From Paraburkholderia caffeinitolerans (lineage in GTDB: Bacteria; Pseudomonadota; Gammaproteobacteria; Burkholderiales; Burkholderiaceae), in NCBI RefSeq assembly GCF_902859945.1, contig NZ_CADIKL010000001.1:124001-188000 (forward strand): 64,000 nucleotides of DNA, read 5' to 3'. Made by a program: the position numbers and the translations under genes. Below, one piece after another: positions 46,316-55,242 of this stretch. The notes below the pieces were generated by a model, which saw only the letters and a program-made list of their open reading frames with translations, was not told the origin of the DNA and made no database searches. Positions within the stretch are counted from its first letter, which is position 1; each line of letters opens with the position of its first letter.

Positions 46316-47749
46316 TCAAGTCCGGACGCCGTCGCCGCTGTGGTCACCGGTATGGTCGCCGCTTTCATCGCCCGCTTCATCGCCCGTTTCATCGTCCATG
46401 GCCGACAGCCGCTCGCGCACAGCCAGCAACCGCTCGCGCACGAAACCGATGTGTTCGCGCAGCACGTAGAACTGGCCCGCGTAGGCGAGCGGCATCTTCA
46501 TGCCGTTCACGGACTCCTCGATCTTGTCGAGCTGGTGCGTGAGCGTGCGCCGCTCGGCGGGCGAGTTGTCGGCGTTCGCGGCGCGTTCGAGCGCGATGAG
46601 CGAGCCGTACCAGCGGTAGATGCGCGATTTTACCCGCCACGCGTAAAGGCTCGGCACGAGCCGCAGGCCGGGGATCAGCACCACGATGATCGGCACGAGC
46701 ACCACGATCAGGCGGTCGGCGAGGCTCGCGAGCCAGAACGGCAGCACGCGGTACAGGAAGCTCTTGCCCGACTTGTAGTAGCGCGCGGCGTCATCGCTGA
46801 TCGGGAAGTCCTGCGCGCGCGGCGCCGGGAATTCGCCGGCGCGCTGCAACAGCGTCGACTTGCCGTGCACCTGCTTCGCCGCTTCGATCAGGAGATCGGA
46901 GAGCGCCGGATGGAGCGAATCGCGCGCCACCAGCTCGGCCGTAGGCGCGATGAAATGCAGCGGCGCCGCGGGCAGGTTGCGCCCGAAATCGAACGCGCCC
47001 ATCGGGATCGTGATGGCCGTGAGGTACGGGAAGCGTCGCGCATAGGCGTCGGCTTGAGCGAAGTCGAAGAAGCGCACGCCCGGCATGCGCATCAGGCGGC
47101 CCATGACCGGCGGCTGCGCGGAGTCGCCCGCGAGGAAAGTGACGTCGATCTTGCCCTCGACGAGCGCGCGTGCGGCGTCCTCGCCCGAGAGCGGCAGCAG
47201 TTTGGTCTTGCCGCCCGGCTCGATGCCGTTGGCCTTGAGCAGCTTGAGCGCGAGCTCGCGTGTGCCGCTGCCCTCGGCGCCGATGGCGATGCGCTCGCCT
47301 TCGAATTCGGAGAGCAGCCGCACGGGCGGCCCGTGATAGAACACCGTGAGCGGCACGTAGGCCACGCTGCCGAGTGAGACGAGGCCCTCGGGCGGCGTGC
47401 TCGCGAGCCCATCCTGCACGAATGCGACGTCCACATGCGAGGCCGGGTCGGCGAGCCGCTGGAGGTTTTGCGCCGAGCCTTCCGATTCGAGCACGTTCAC
47501 GGTGATGTTGTTGTGCGCGAGGATCGTCTTGTACTTCTGGGCGGCGTTCCAGAACGTGCTGCCCTTGGGGCCTGCGCTCAGCGTGAGCGTGCTGGGCGGG
47601 GCGGGCTGGATCAGGCGCACGGCCAGCCAGATCGCAGCGGCGCTGATCAACAGGATGGGGCCGAACGAGACCGCCAGGTCGCGCCATGAAATCGCCACGA
47701 AGCGCGCGACGAGACGGGTAGGAGGTTTGCGGCCGGTGGGGAACTTCAT
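46316..47749 (-). CDS. TAXI-family TRAP solute-binding protein, membrane-anchored
   Basis: A 477-residue protein with a TM anchor near residues 28-47, a periplasmic TAXI-type binding domain (LTLSAGPKGSTFW, DVAFVQDGLAS, IAIGAEGSGTRELALKLL), a second hydrophobic stretch near 345-365 and a helical cytoplasmic-like tail. The gene has no TRAP permease partner nearby; such orphans are common in Burkholderia. The last 25 residues are an acidic repeat (units such as GDEA, GDES, GDHT, GDHS) encoded by five near-identical 12-bp repeats. Confidence 0.85.
   Translation of the reverse strand: MKFPTGRKPPTRLVARFVAISWRDLAVSFGPILLISAAAIWLAVRLIQPAPPSTLTLSAGPKGSTFWNAAQKYKTILAHNNITVNVLESEGSAQNLQRLADPASHVDVAFVQDGLASTPPEGLVSLGSVAYVPLTVFYHGPPVRLLSEFEGERIAIGAEGSGTRELALKLLKANGIEPGGKTKLLPLSGEDAARALVEGKIDVTFLAGDSAQPPVMGRLMRMPGVRFFDFAQADAYARRFPYLTAITIPMGAFDFGRNLPAAPLHFIAPTAELVARDSLHPALSDLLIEAAKQVHGKSTLLQRAGEFPAPRAQDFPISDDAARYYKSGKSFLYRVLPFWLASLADRLIVVLVPIIVVLIPGLRLVPSLYAWRVKSRIYRWYGSLIALERAANADNSPAERRTLTHQLDKIEESVNGMKMPLAYAGQFYVLREHIGFVRERLLAVRERLSAMDDETGDEAGDESGDHTGDHSGDGVRT
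46331..46390. repeat. Five 12-bp tandem repeats in the TAXI gene
   Basis: Five consecutive 12-bp units, for example GTCGCCGCTTTC and ATCGCCCGCTTC, encode the Gly-Asp-rich C-terminal tail of the TAXI protein. The unit is a multiple of three, so copy-number change would keep the frame. Confidence 0.75.
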
Positions 47750-48331
47750 TGGGGAAGGGCTGGGGCCTCGGGAAATTCAGGGGAAAGTTGCGCGGCGCGG
47801 TGTGTCCAGGGTTGCGTCCGGGGTAGTGCCGAAAAGCGTGCCCGCGCCGCTATGCCAGCCGATGTTACCTGAGATTGGACGTTGCAACGGCATGTCCGGC
47901 GCGGCCCGGACCGCTAAACCCTTTGCACTCGTGCCTCACCCAGGCTAAATTGTGGGTCGCCATGGCGCTTGCGCCGTGAGGCACGCGCCACGAGGCCGTG
48001 CAACCCATAACAAACTACCAGGCGTAATCAGGCAATCGAAGCAGGCGCGGGCTACCGGCGATATAACAGACCGGAACAGCCGCCGCGCGCCGCCATTGCC
48101 GTCGGGACGGTCCAATGCGCCGTCGCGTGCCACCCAATCCTTGCCTCTCGCAGCAGCGTGTCCGGACCATGGCAGTGTCCGGGCGCGCGTTTCGCGTGCT
48201 CGCCCGCTGCCCGTGGGTGTCGTAACGAAACCGCCGGACCGGATCTGGCGGACGGCCAGTCCGTTCGCTCGGGAAGGCGGTCTATCCTCGCAACGAGCGA
48301 AGCAACAACGCGAAAGCAACAAGGAGAAAAC
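47750..48331. other. 582-bp spacer TAXI gene / BON gene
   Basis: This divergent spacer holds no gene I can support: an open frame at 47952-48335 has no family resemblance and runs over the BON ribosome site. The promoter of the BON gene is expected in the last 100 bp; the promoter of the TAXI gene is expected near 47760-47850. I see no clear promoter consensus or strong hairpin. Confidence 0.4.
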
Positions 48332-48697
48332 ATGAAATCGGTCGCTTTTCTGAAGACGCTGACGGCAGTAGCCTGCGTGACGGTCGCCTGCAGCGTGTAC
48401 GCCCAAGACAATTCGGCGGCGAGCGGCGCGGCAGCCGCAACGGCAGCGGCTCCGGCGGCAGCGGCCCCGACCTCGAGCAAGAAGGTCGACCGCAAGCTCG
48501 GCTACTCGGTGCGCAAGGCGCTCTCGAGGACGCAGGGCATCGACGTTTCGAACATCACCGTGCGCTCGCACAACGGTGCTGTCTCGCTCACGGGCTCGGT
48601 GCCCGCCCAGGCGCAGATCGACAAGGCAGGCGAGGTCGCACAGGGTGTGGCTGGCGTGAAGTCGGTGTCGAACAAGCTGACGGTCATGCAGCAGTAA
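48332..48697 (+). CDS. BON-domain periplasmic protein
   Basis: A 121-residue exported protein. It has a signal peptide (positive start, hydrophobic core, cleavage near SVYAQD), an Ala/Ser/Pro-rich linker of about 25 residues, and one BON domain (residues about 52-121) with VSNITVRSHNGAVSLTGSVP and the terminal VSNKLTV. BON domains bind phospholipid and are typical of OsmY/Kbp-like stress proteins. AAGGAG at 48321 sets the start. It is monocistronic and ends at a strong terminator. Confidence 0.9.
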   Translation: MKSVAFLKTLTAVACVTVACSVYAQDNSAASGAAAATAAAPAAAAPTSSKKVDRKLGYSVRKALSRTQGIDVSNITVRSHNGAVSLTGSVPAQAQIDKAGEVAQGVAGVKSVSNKLTVMQQ

Positions 48698-48752
48698 CAT
48701 CCGCAGGTAAAGCAAGCAAGCAGGCAAGGCACGGGCACGATCCGTGCGGAAG

Positions 48753-48781
48753 GCCCCGGCAGGTTGCCGGGGCTTTTTTTT
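48753..48781 (+). terminator. Rho-independent terminator after BON gene
   Basis: A perfect 8-bp stem GCCCCGGC / GCCGGGGC (48753-48760 with 48766-48773) with an AGGTT loop is followed by eight T. Confidence 0.93.
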
Positions 48782-48918
48782 GCCAGCTGTGCGGCGTTGT
48801 CGACCGATGCCCCGCTTGCCTATGTGGGCTGACACACCACACTCCCGTGATTAGGGGTATACGTTGTAGTTGCGCGGACTCTACAGAACCGCGCACGGCT
48901 TCATTGCGGGGAAATGCC

Positions 48919-49179
48919 ATGATTATTCATAGCTATACCGATTTGCCGCTCGTCGACCGGGCGGCGTTTGAGCTGGCGTGCGCGCGGCACGGCTTTGCTC
49001 CGATTCACTTCGACGTGCATGGAGAAACCGATCCCGACGATCCCGAGCACAGCGAGCTCGTGGTCGTGCGGCGCGGAGGCTGGGCACAGGCCTACCGCAT
49101 CGACGCGCGTGGCCAGTGGCTGCGTCAGTTCGAGACCGACCTGAACGGACGCTTCTTCAATAGCGCGCCGTACGCCTGA
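48919..49179 (+). CDS. Small conserved-type protein of unknown function
   Basis: An 86-residue cytosolic protein (MIIHSYTDLPLVDRAAFELA onward) ending LNGRFFNSAPYA. It has no signal peptide and no TM segment; the Asp/Glu-rich middle (ETDPDDPEHSE) and the aromatic end look like a compact alpha-beta fold. GGGGA lies 7 bases upstream of the ATG. I do not recognise a family. Coding character (codon bias like the neighbours, ribosome site, own spacer with GTATAC upstream) supports it being real. Confidence 0.65.
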   Translation: MIIHSYTDLPLVDRAAFELACARHGFAPIHFDVHGETDPDDPEHSELVVVRRGGWAQAYRIDARGQWLRQFETDLNGRFFNSAPYA

Positions 49180-49316
49180 GCGGCGCTGGGACGTGGGCCG
49201 GCGGACGCACCGCGCGGGTGCCCTGCAGGCTTGCGGGCTTACGGCGTGCACGGCGCATTGTTCAAGAGGGTGGGCCTGGGCGCGCCGGACGGCGCGTGGA
49301 TGCGCCGCCGCGCCCG

Positions 49317-50105
49317 TCAGGCCAGCACGAGGCGCGCGCCCACGAGCGTGAGGGTCGCGGCGAGCAGGCCGCGCAGCAGCTTTTCGGGTGCGCGCGAGGA
49401 GAGCATGCTGCCGATCGCGATGCCGGGCAGCGAGCCGCACAGCAGCGAGAGCAGCATCGACCAGTCGATCGAGCCGAGCAGCCAGTGCCCCGCGCCCGCG
49501 AGCAGCGTGAGCGGCACGGCGTGCGCCACATCTGAGCCGATGATGCGCAGGGTCGGCAGCGTCGGATAGAGCAGCAGAAGCACGGTCACGCCGATCGCGC
49601 CCGCGCCCACCGAGGTCAGCGACACCAGCACGCCCAGCACCGCGCCCGTGAAGATCGTGAAGAACAGCGTGCGCGCCTCGCTGGGGCCGTGGCGATGGCG
49701 CGACGCGAACGCGGCGAGCTGCGGCCGGAAGATCAGCGCGACGGCGGTGATCAGCAGCGCGGCCCCCAGCACCGACTGGATCAGATGCCCGGCGCGCGGC
49801 GTGTCCATGCCGTAGCGGTGCAGCAGGATCAGCGTGATGGTGGCCGCCGGCACGCTGCCCATCGCGAGGCGCAGCGTCACGCGCCAGTCCACTGAGCCCT
49901 TGAGCCCGTGCACGAGCGTGCCCGCCGACTTGGTCGCCGCCGCGTAGAGCAGGTCGGTGCCCACGGCGGTGGCGGGATGCACATGGAACAGCAGCACGAG
50001 GATCGGTGTCATCAGCGAGCCGCCGCCCACGCCAGTCAGGCCGACCAGAAACCCGACCAGCAGGCCGGAGAGCGAATAAAGCGGATCGATATGAGGTAGG
50101 ACCAT
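49317..50105 (-). CDS. TSUP (TauE/SafE) family permease
   Basis: A 262-residue membrane protein of the sulfite/sulfonate exporter superfamily with two repeat halves, each starting with a glycine-rich TM (GLLVGFLVGLTGVGGGSLMT and AVLGVLVSLTSVGAGAIG). Seven to eight hydrophobic segments. It is not in the sulfide operon but is a paralogue of the TSUP gene at 51725. The frame is open upstream past the start of rarD; MVLPHIDPLYS at 50105 is the natural start. Confidence 0.88.
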   Translation of the reverse strand: MVLPHIDPLYSLSGLLVGFLVGLTGVGGGSLMTPILVLLFHVHPATAVGTDLLYAAATKSAGTLVHGLKGSVDWRVTLRLAMGSVPAATITLILLHRYGMDTPRAGHLIQSVLGAALLITAVALIFRPQLAAFASRHRHGPSEARTLFFTIFTGAVLGVLVSLTSVGAGAIGVTVLLLLYPTLPTLRIIGSDVAHAVPLTLLAGAGHWLLGSIDWSMLLSLLCGSLPGIAIGSMLSSRAPEKLLRGLLAATLTLVGARLVLA

Positions 50106-50345
50106 CGCGGGCCTGCACGAAAACGCGCAGCTTTCCTGTTCAAAAGATGGGGCCGCCTGGGCCGCGGATTCATGCCTCGCGGATGACGCGGCAACGCTCA
50201 CGCATACCCAAACAGAGCGTAGCGTCAGGCTGGACAGCGGCAAAGGCTGGCGGCGAAAATCCGCTATTGTCGCAAAACCGGCGGATCGGCGCTGGGGTCG
50301 GTTTGAATCGCCTCCGAAATTCGCGGAATAACAGCGCCGGTTGCC

Positions 50346-50365
50346 CGCCTCGCCTCGCCTCGCCT
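50346..50365 (+). repeat. (CGCCT)4 tandem pentamer upstream of rarD
   Basis: Four perfect copies of CGCCT end 14 bases before the rarD start codon. Since the unit is not a multiple of three and lies in the leader, copy-number slippage could change ribosome spacing or promoter geometry. Confidence 0.7.
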
Positions 50366-50379
50366 CGATAAAACCACTC

Positions 50380-51273
50380 ATGAATCCCGGCATCGCCTAC
50401 GCCCTGTGCGCCTTCACCATCTGGGGCCTCTTTCCCGTCTACTTCAAGACGCTCCACCAGATTCCCGCGCTCGAGATGCTCGCGCATCGCATGGCGTGGT
50501 CGCTCGTGTTCATCGTCCTCGTGCTGCTGGTGCGGCATCGCTGGGCATGGCTGCGGCCCGCGCTGAGCGACAAGCGCCTCATCGCGCGCTTCGCCGCGAG
50601 CGCCGTGCTGCTCTCGGCCAACTGGGGCATCTACATCTGGGCCGTGAACGCGGGGCATATCGTCGAGGCGAGCCTTGGCTATTTCATCAATCCGCTCATC
50701 AACGTGCTGTTCGGCTATGCGTTCCTGCGCGAACGGCTGCGGGCGATCCAGTGGTGCGCTGTAGCGGTCGCGGCGCTCGGCGTGGCGTGGCTCACGTGGC
50801 AGAACGGCGCGCCGCCGTGGATCAGCCTCGCACTGGCGCTGACCTTCGGCGGCTATGGCCTGTTGCGCAAGACCGCGCAGCTCGGCGCGCTCGAAGGGCT
50901 CGCGCTCGAGACGGTGCTGCTGTTTCCCATCGCCATCGTCTATTTGTCAATTATCGGCATGGCCGGCGCGAGCCATTTCGGGTCTGCGTCGCTCGGAATC
51001 AAGCTGCTGCTGGTCGCCGCCGGGCCGATCACCGCGGTGCCGCTGCTGCTCTTCGCAGCGGCGGCGCGGCGCATTCAGCTGTCGATGCTCGGCCTGATTC
51101 AGTACGTCACGCCCACGCTCCAGCTGCTCACCGGCGTGCTCGTGTACGGCGAACCGTTCGGCTCGGTGCGCGCAATCGGCTACGCGGCGATCTGGGTCGC
51201 GCTCGCGCTCTATTCGTTCGAAGGGCTGCGCGCTACCCTCCTGGCGACGCGCCGGGCTCGTGAGACAGTCTGA
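50380..51273 (+). CDS. rarD: RarD-type EamA transporter
   Basis: A 297-residue ten-TM drug/metabolite transporter of the RarD family (chloramphenicol-sensitive protein), with the family start YALCAFTIWGLFPVYFK, ANWGIYIWAVNAGH and the late IQYVTPTLQLLTGVLVYGE. Substrate unknown. The ATG at 50380 lacks a clear ribosome site; a pentamer repeat lies immediately upstream. Confidence 0.93.
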   Translation: MNPGIAYALCAFTIWGLFPVYFKTLHQIPALEMLAHRMAWSLVFIVLVLLVRHRWAWLRPALSDKRLIARFAASAVLLSANWGIYIWAVNAGHIVEASLGYFINPLINVLFGYAFLRERLRAIQWCAVAVAALGVAWLTWQNGAPPWISLALALTFGGYGLLRKTAQLGALEGLALETVLLFPIAIVYLSIIGMAGASHFGSASLGIKLLLVAAGPITAVPLLLFAAAARRIQLSMLGLIQYVTPTLQLLTGVLVYGEPFGSVRAIGYAAIWVALALYSFEGLRATLLATRRARETV

Positions 51274-51314
51274 TACCGGAAACATAAAACACCCAAAATT
51301 GGAGACACCCGCGC

Positions 51315-51695
51315 ATGACTAGCGCAGCCGCTTACCGTTTCGAAGTTGAATTCGCGCCGCGCATCGCTGCCGCGCTCGCGAGCCATTTCGGCTCTGCGAT
51401 GCGCGTGGAGGTCGTGCCGGGCGAGGGGCGCGGGCATCCCACGCGCGTGCGTATTCAAGGTGTGCCGAGCGAGCTTCGGCATCCCTTTGCGTTTGCGTTG
51501 AATGTGTCGCTCACGTGGGACGTCGACGAGATCGAGCGCCTCATGGCGCCCGGCGGCGAGGCGCGCTTCGCGCATTATCTGGACGCGCTTGGGCGCAAGT
51601 TGGCTTCGTGGGAGACCGCGCGCCCGCTGGACTTCGCCTCGCGCACGCAAGGCGAGCCGGAAGTGCTGCTGGGCGGGCTCGATTTCGAAGGTTGA
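51315..51695 (+). CDS. DUF5594 family protein
   Basis: A 126-residue cytosolic protein typical of Burkholderia (RFEVEFAPRIAAALASHFG at the start, LTWDVDEIERLMAPGG in the middle). No catalytic motif is visible and no function is known for the family. GGAGAC lies 9 bases before the ATG. It follows rarD by 41 bp on the same strand and may be co-transcribed. Confidence 0.8.
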   Translation: MTSAAAYRFEVEFAPRIAAALASHFGSAMRVEVVPGEGRGHPTRVRIQGVPSELRHPFAFALNVSLTWDVDEIERLMAPGGEARFAHYLDALGRKLASWETARPLDFASRTQGEPEVLLGGLDFEG

Positions 51696-51724
51696 TTTGG
51701 GCGGGCGCGGGTTGCGCGCCTGTT

Positions 51725-52582
51725 TCAGATCCCGCCCGCAAGCGCGATCGCATGAACGGCCTTCACGGCCATGCCTAGCGCCACGCAGCCCGCGAACACC
51801 GCGAACGACTGCTGCAGCCGCGCACCGCTCACGTGCCGCGCGAAGCCGCGTCCGCCCAGCATGCCGGCGAGCGCGCCCGCCGCGAATGGCAGGGCGTTGA
51901 GCCAGAGCATATGGCCACTGGCCGCCGATGCGGCCACGCCCGCCGTCGAGACCAGCGCGATCACCGCGAGCGAAGTGGCCACGATGCCCTGCATCGGAAT
52001 ATCCGACGCGCGCTTGAGCGCGGGCACGATCACGAAGCCGCCGCCCACGCCGAGCAGCCCCGAGAGAAAGCCGGCCGTCGCGCCCGAGAGCGCGAGCGCC
52101 CGCGCGCAGGGAGCGGTCCAGTCGAGCTTGCCGCGTTCGAGGTTCAGGCGGCACGGCAGGTCCGATGGGCAGGGTTCTGCGCCGCCGTGCAGGTCGTGCG
52201 CATCACCGTTTTCCTGACCGCGCTTTTGGCGGAACATGCGCCACGCCACGCGCGCCATCACCAGTGCGAACACGAGCGTGAGCGGCGCGTCGGGCACGCG
52301 GTGCGCGACCCACAGCCCCGCGGGCGAGATGACCGCGCCGGTGGCGGCCATCAGCGCGGCGGCCTTGTAACGCACCTTGCCTTCGCGCAGCGCGAGCAGG
52401 GCGCCGATGCCCGCCGCGAGCGCGACCGCGAAGAGCCCGATGGGCGCGGCTTGCGCGACGCCGAGCCCGAGGCCGAACACGAGCAGCGGCACGGCGACAA
52501 TGGCTCCGCCTGCGCCCGTGAGCGCGAGAATAAGCCCGACGACCGAGCCGAGCGCGGCGCTCGCGAGGGTGGTGGGGTCCAT
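51725..52582 (-). CDS. TSUP (TauE/SafE) permease of the sulfide operon
   Basis: A 285-residue sulfite/sulfur-anion exporter-type protein with two halves (LGSVVGLILALTGAGGAIVA and SGATAGFLSGLLGVGGGFV) joined by a hydrophilic Cys/His-containing loop (DLHGGAEPCPSDLPC). It is the last gene of the bigR operon, 43 bp after the quinone oxidoreductase, and probably exports sulfite or a related product of persulfide oxidation. GGAG precedes the ATG at 52582. Confidence 0.88.
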   Translation of the reverse strand: MDPTTLASAALGSVVGLILALTGAGGAIVAVPLLVFGLGLGVAQAAPIGLFAVALAAGIGALLALREGKVRYKAAALMAATGAVISPAGLWVAHRVPDAPLTLVFALVMARVAWRMFRQKRGQENGDAHDLHGGAEPCPSDLPCRLNLERGKLDWTAPCARALALSGATAGFLSGLLGVGGGFVIVPALKRASDIPMQGIVATSLAVIALVSTAGVAASAASGHMLWLNALPFAAGALAGMLGGRGFARHVSGARLQQSFAVFAGCVALGMAVKAVHAIALAGGI

Positions 52583-52625
52583 GGGCGGTGGTCTCCTTGT
52601 CGACCAGAGTTGGCGCTTTAGCGCT

Positions 52626-54317
52626 TCAGTGTTGCGCCTCGGACGCCTGCGCCCCGGTGAACCACTCGCGGCCCTTGAGCATGCCGCTCCAGTAAAAGCG
52701 CGGCAGCACGGTGGCCTTGAGGAACCACATGAGGCGGCGCGGCCGCGTGGGTTCGAGCGCAAAGGTGGGCAGCAGCTTGCCGCCGTAGCCGAACTCGGCC
52801 AGCACGACCTTGCCTTTCTCGACTGTGAGCGGGCACGAGCCATAGCCGTCGTAGCGGTAGCGCGGCGGCTGGCCCGCGCGCACGGCGAGCAGGTTCTCCG
52901 CGACGATCACCGCCTGCTTGCGCGCCGCCGCCGCCGTCTTCGCGTTGGGCGCCGAGCATACGTCGCCGAGCGAGAACACGTTGAGCCAGCGCGGATGCTG
53001 GAGCGTGGCGTGATCGACTTCGCACCAGCCCGCCGCGTCGGCGAGCTCGCTGTCGCGGATGAAGTCGGGCGGCACCTGCGGCGGCACCACGTGGATCATG
53101 TCGAAGCGCTTTTCGATGCGCGTGACGTTGCCGTCGGCGTCCTTCGCTTCGAAGGTGGCGCGGCGCGCGGGCCCGTCGATGGCGACGAGATTCGACGAGA
53201 ACGCGAGCTTCGCGTCGTAGCGCTTCACGTACTCCATGAGCGGCGGCACGAAGGTCGGCACGCCGAACAGCACCGCGCCGGCGAGATCGAATTCCACGTT
53301 CACCTTGCTGAGCACGCCGCTTCTGAGCCAGTGGTCGCAGGCCAGATACAGGGCCTTTTGCGGCGCGCCCGCGCATTTGATCGGCATGGCCGGCTGCGTG
53401 AAGAGCGCCGTGCCGTCGCGCATGTTCTGCACGAGCTCCCACGTGTAGGGCGCGAGATCGTAGCGGTAGTTCGAGGTGACGCCGTTCTGGCCGAGCGTCG
53501 CTTCGAGCCCGTCGATGCGCTCCCACGCGAGGCGCAACCCGGGCGCGACGATGAGCTGGCGGTAGGCCAGGGTCTCGCCGTTCGAGAGGCGCACGAGGTC
53601 CGCATGCGGCTCGACGCGCTCGGCCGCCGCGCGGATCCACGTCGCGCCGCGCGGGATCACGCTCGCCATCGGGCGGCGCGTTTTCTTCACGTCGAAGGCG
53701 CCGCCGCCGACGAGCGTCCATGCGGGCTGGTAGTCGTGGTGATCCTTGGGCTCGACGATCGCGATGCTCAAGCCCGGCTGGCGGCGCAGCAGGCTCGCGC
53801 ACACGCTGATGCCCGCGGAGCCGCCGCCGATCACGACGACGTCCCAGCGCTTGCCCGTGCCGCCCGCCGCGGCGGCTTTGTCGCCGCTTTGCGCGGCGTT
53901 TTTGTCAGCGGCGTTATCCGAGTCCCATGTGGCGGCGGCCGGGTGGCCCGCCTCGACCGGCGCGGGAACGGGATGGGCTTGCGCGTTCGCCTGCGCGAAC
54001 TGCCACAGATTGGTCGCGCGGTTGCCGGTGCGGCAGTACGCGAGCACGGGGGCCGGCATGTCGGCGAGCAGTTGCTCGAAGCGCGCGACTTCGTCGGGGC
54101 CGATCTTGCCGGGCGTGACGGGCAGATACGCGAATTGCAGGCCAAGCTGCTTCGCGGCTTCGCGGATCTGGGCCGAAGCCGGTTGCGTGGGGCCGCCTTC
54201 GCCATCGGGCCGGTTGCAGATGATCGAGCGGTAGCCCGCTGCGGCAATCTCGGCGAGGTCGGCGGGCGTGATCTGGTCGGCGCTGGCGAAGCGCGCGTCG
54301 TGTTGCACGATTTGCAT
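52626..54317 (-). CDS. DUF442 phosphatase-like / sulfide:quinone oxidoreductase fusion
   Basis: A 563-residue two-domain protein. Residues 1-110 form a DUF442 (beta-lactamase-hydrolase-like, protein tyrosine phosphatase-type) domain with the loop AYCRTGNR (Cys95, Arg100); in sulfur metabolism such domains act as sulfurtransferases. After a linker rich in Ala, Asp and Lys (about 112-156) comes an SQR-type FAD oxidoreductase with dinucleotide motif VVIGGGSAG at 161-169 and redox cysteines in PIKCAGAPQK and in GYGSCPLTVEKG. It oxidises sulfide at the membrane quinone pool. GGAG precedes the ATG. The yeeE gene upstream ends 18 bp away. Confidence 0.9.
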   Translation of the reverse strand: MQIVQHDARFASADQITPADLAEIAAAGYRSIICNRPDGEGGPTQPASAQIREAAKQLGLQFAYLPVTPGKIGPDEVARFEQLLADMPAPVLAYCRTGNRATNLWQFAQANAQAHPVPAPVEAGHPAAATWDSDNAADKNAAQSGDKAAAAGGTGKRWDVVVIGGGSAGISVCASLLRRQPGLSIAIVEPKDHHDYQPAWTLVGGGAFDVKKTRRPMASVIPRGATWIRAAAERVEPHADLVRLSNGETLAYRQLIVAPGLRLAWERIDGLEATLGQNGVTSNYRYDLAPYTWELVQNMRDGTALFTQPAMPIKCAGAPQKALYLACDHWLRSGVLSKVNVEFDLAGAVLFGVPTFVPPLMEYVKRYDAKLAFSSNLVAIDGPARRATFEAKDADGNVTRIEKRFDMIHVVPPQVPPDFIRDSELADAAGWCEVDHATLQHPRWLNVFSLGDVCSAPNAKTAAAARKQAVIVAENLLAVRAGQPPRYRYDGYGSCPLTVEKGKVVLAEFGYGGKLLPTFALEPTRPRRLMWFLKATVLPRFYWSGMLKGREWFTGAQASEAQH

Positions 54318-54335
54318 GGACTCAAAAACTCCTGA

Positions 54336-54785
54336 CTAGCTTGAAGATTGACGGCGCTGCGCGGCCACGCGCTCGAGCGCGGCGAAGAGCGCCATGCCCG
54401 CGAGCATCGCGGCCACGAAGAGCCACGCGCGCGGCTGGCCGCTCGCGGCGCTGACGAGCGCGGGGCCGGGGCAGAAGCCCACGAGGCCCCAGCCCGCGCC
54501 GAAGACGAGCGCGCCCGCGATCAAACGTGGATCGATGCGGCGTGCCGTGGGCAACTGCATGGGCGCGCCGAGCACGCTGGTGGAACGAGCGCGCGCGAGG
54601 CGAAAGCCGATGCCCGCGATGGCAATGGCGCCCGCCATCACGAAGGCGAGCGATGGATCCCAGCGCCCGGCCAGATCGAGAAAGGCTAGCACCTTGGCCG
54701 GGTTCGCCATGCCCGAAACGATCAAGCCGAGGCCGAAAAGCAGGCCGCTGGCGAAGGCGACGAAGTTGCGCGGGGTGTTGCCCAT
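54336..54785 (-). CDS. YeeE/YedE half-transporter, second of pair
   Basis: A 149-residue integral membrane protein with about four TM segments, of the YeeE/YedE (thiosulfate/sulfur transport, PmpB-like) family: ASGLLFGLGLIVSGMANPAK at the start and GAGWGLVGFCPGPALV in the second half, with the conserved Cys. Only half the size of full YeeE; its partner is the gene immediately upstream, one base away. The ribosome site is GGGAGG. Confidence 0.9.
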   Translation of the reverse strand: MGNTPRNFVAFASGLLFGLGLIVSGMANPAKVLAFLDLAGRWDPSLAFVMAGAIAIAGIGFRLARARSTSVLGAPMQLPTARRIDPRLIAGALVFGAGWGLVGFCPGPALVSAASGQPRAWLFVAAMLAGMALFAALERVAAQRRQSSS

Positions 54786-54786
54786 C

Positions 54787-55242
54787 TCAGCCTCCCACGA
54801 GGTGGCGCACCGCGAACACGGTGACGAAGCCGGCGGCCATGAAGGCGCCGGTGGCGGCGAGCGAGCGCAGCGAGCCGCGCGCGATGCCGCACACACCGTG
54901 GCCGCTCGTGCAGCCCGAAGCGTAGCGCGTGCCCAGGCCCACCAGCAGCCCGGCGACGACGAGCGTGGCGGGCGAGGCATCGATGGTGGGCGACAAGGCC
55001 GAGCTGCCGGCGCCGCAGACAAGCCGCCAGAGCCACGGCGCGGCGGCGAGGCCGGCGATGAACGCGAGACGCCAGGCGCGCCCCCCGAGTTCCGCGCGCG
55101 CGCCTTGCAGCAGCGTGCCGACGATGCCGCTGATGCCCGCGACGCGCCCGTTGCCGAGCACGAGGAGCGCGGCGGCCGCGCCGATCATGAGGCCGCCGGC
55201 GAGGGAGGCGAACGGCGTGAAGTGGGCGAGGTCGAGGCTCAT
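54787..55242 (-). CDS. YeeE/YedE half-transporter, first of pair
   Basis: A 151-residue membrane protein (PmpA-like) with GLMIGAAAALLVLGNGRVAGI at its start and the conserved cysteine motif YASGCTSGHGVCGIARGS. Together with the following half it would form a channel for thiosulfate or another small sulfur species. Its start overlaps the stop of bigR by four bases (ATGA) and its stop is one base from the next start. Confidence 0.9.
   Translation of the reverse strand: MSLDLAHFTPFASLAGGLMIGAAAALLVLGNGRVAGISGIVGTLLQGARAELGGRAWRLAFIAGLAAAPWLWRLVCGAGSSALSPTIDASPATLVVAGLLVGLGTRYASGCTSGHGVCGIARGSLRSLAATGAFMAAGFVTVFAVRHLVGG

Noticed and set aside
47952..48335. Plus-strand open frame of 127 codons before the BON gene
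   Set aside because: No family resemblance, runs through the BON ribosome site and has a basic, Pro/Arg/Ser-rich composition typical of non-coding GC-rich DNA.
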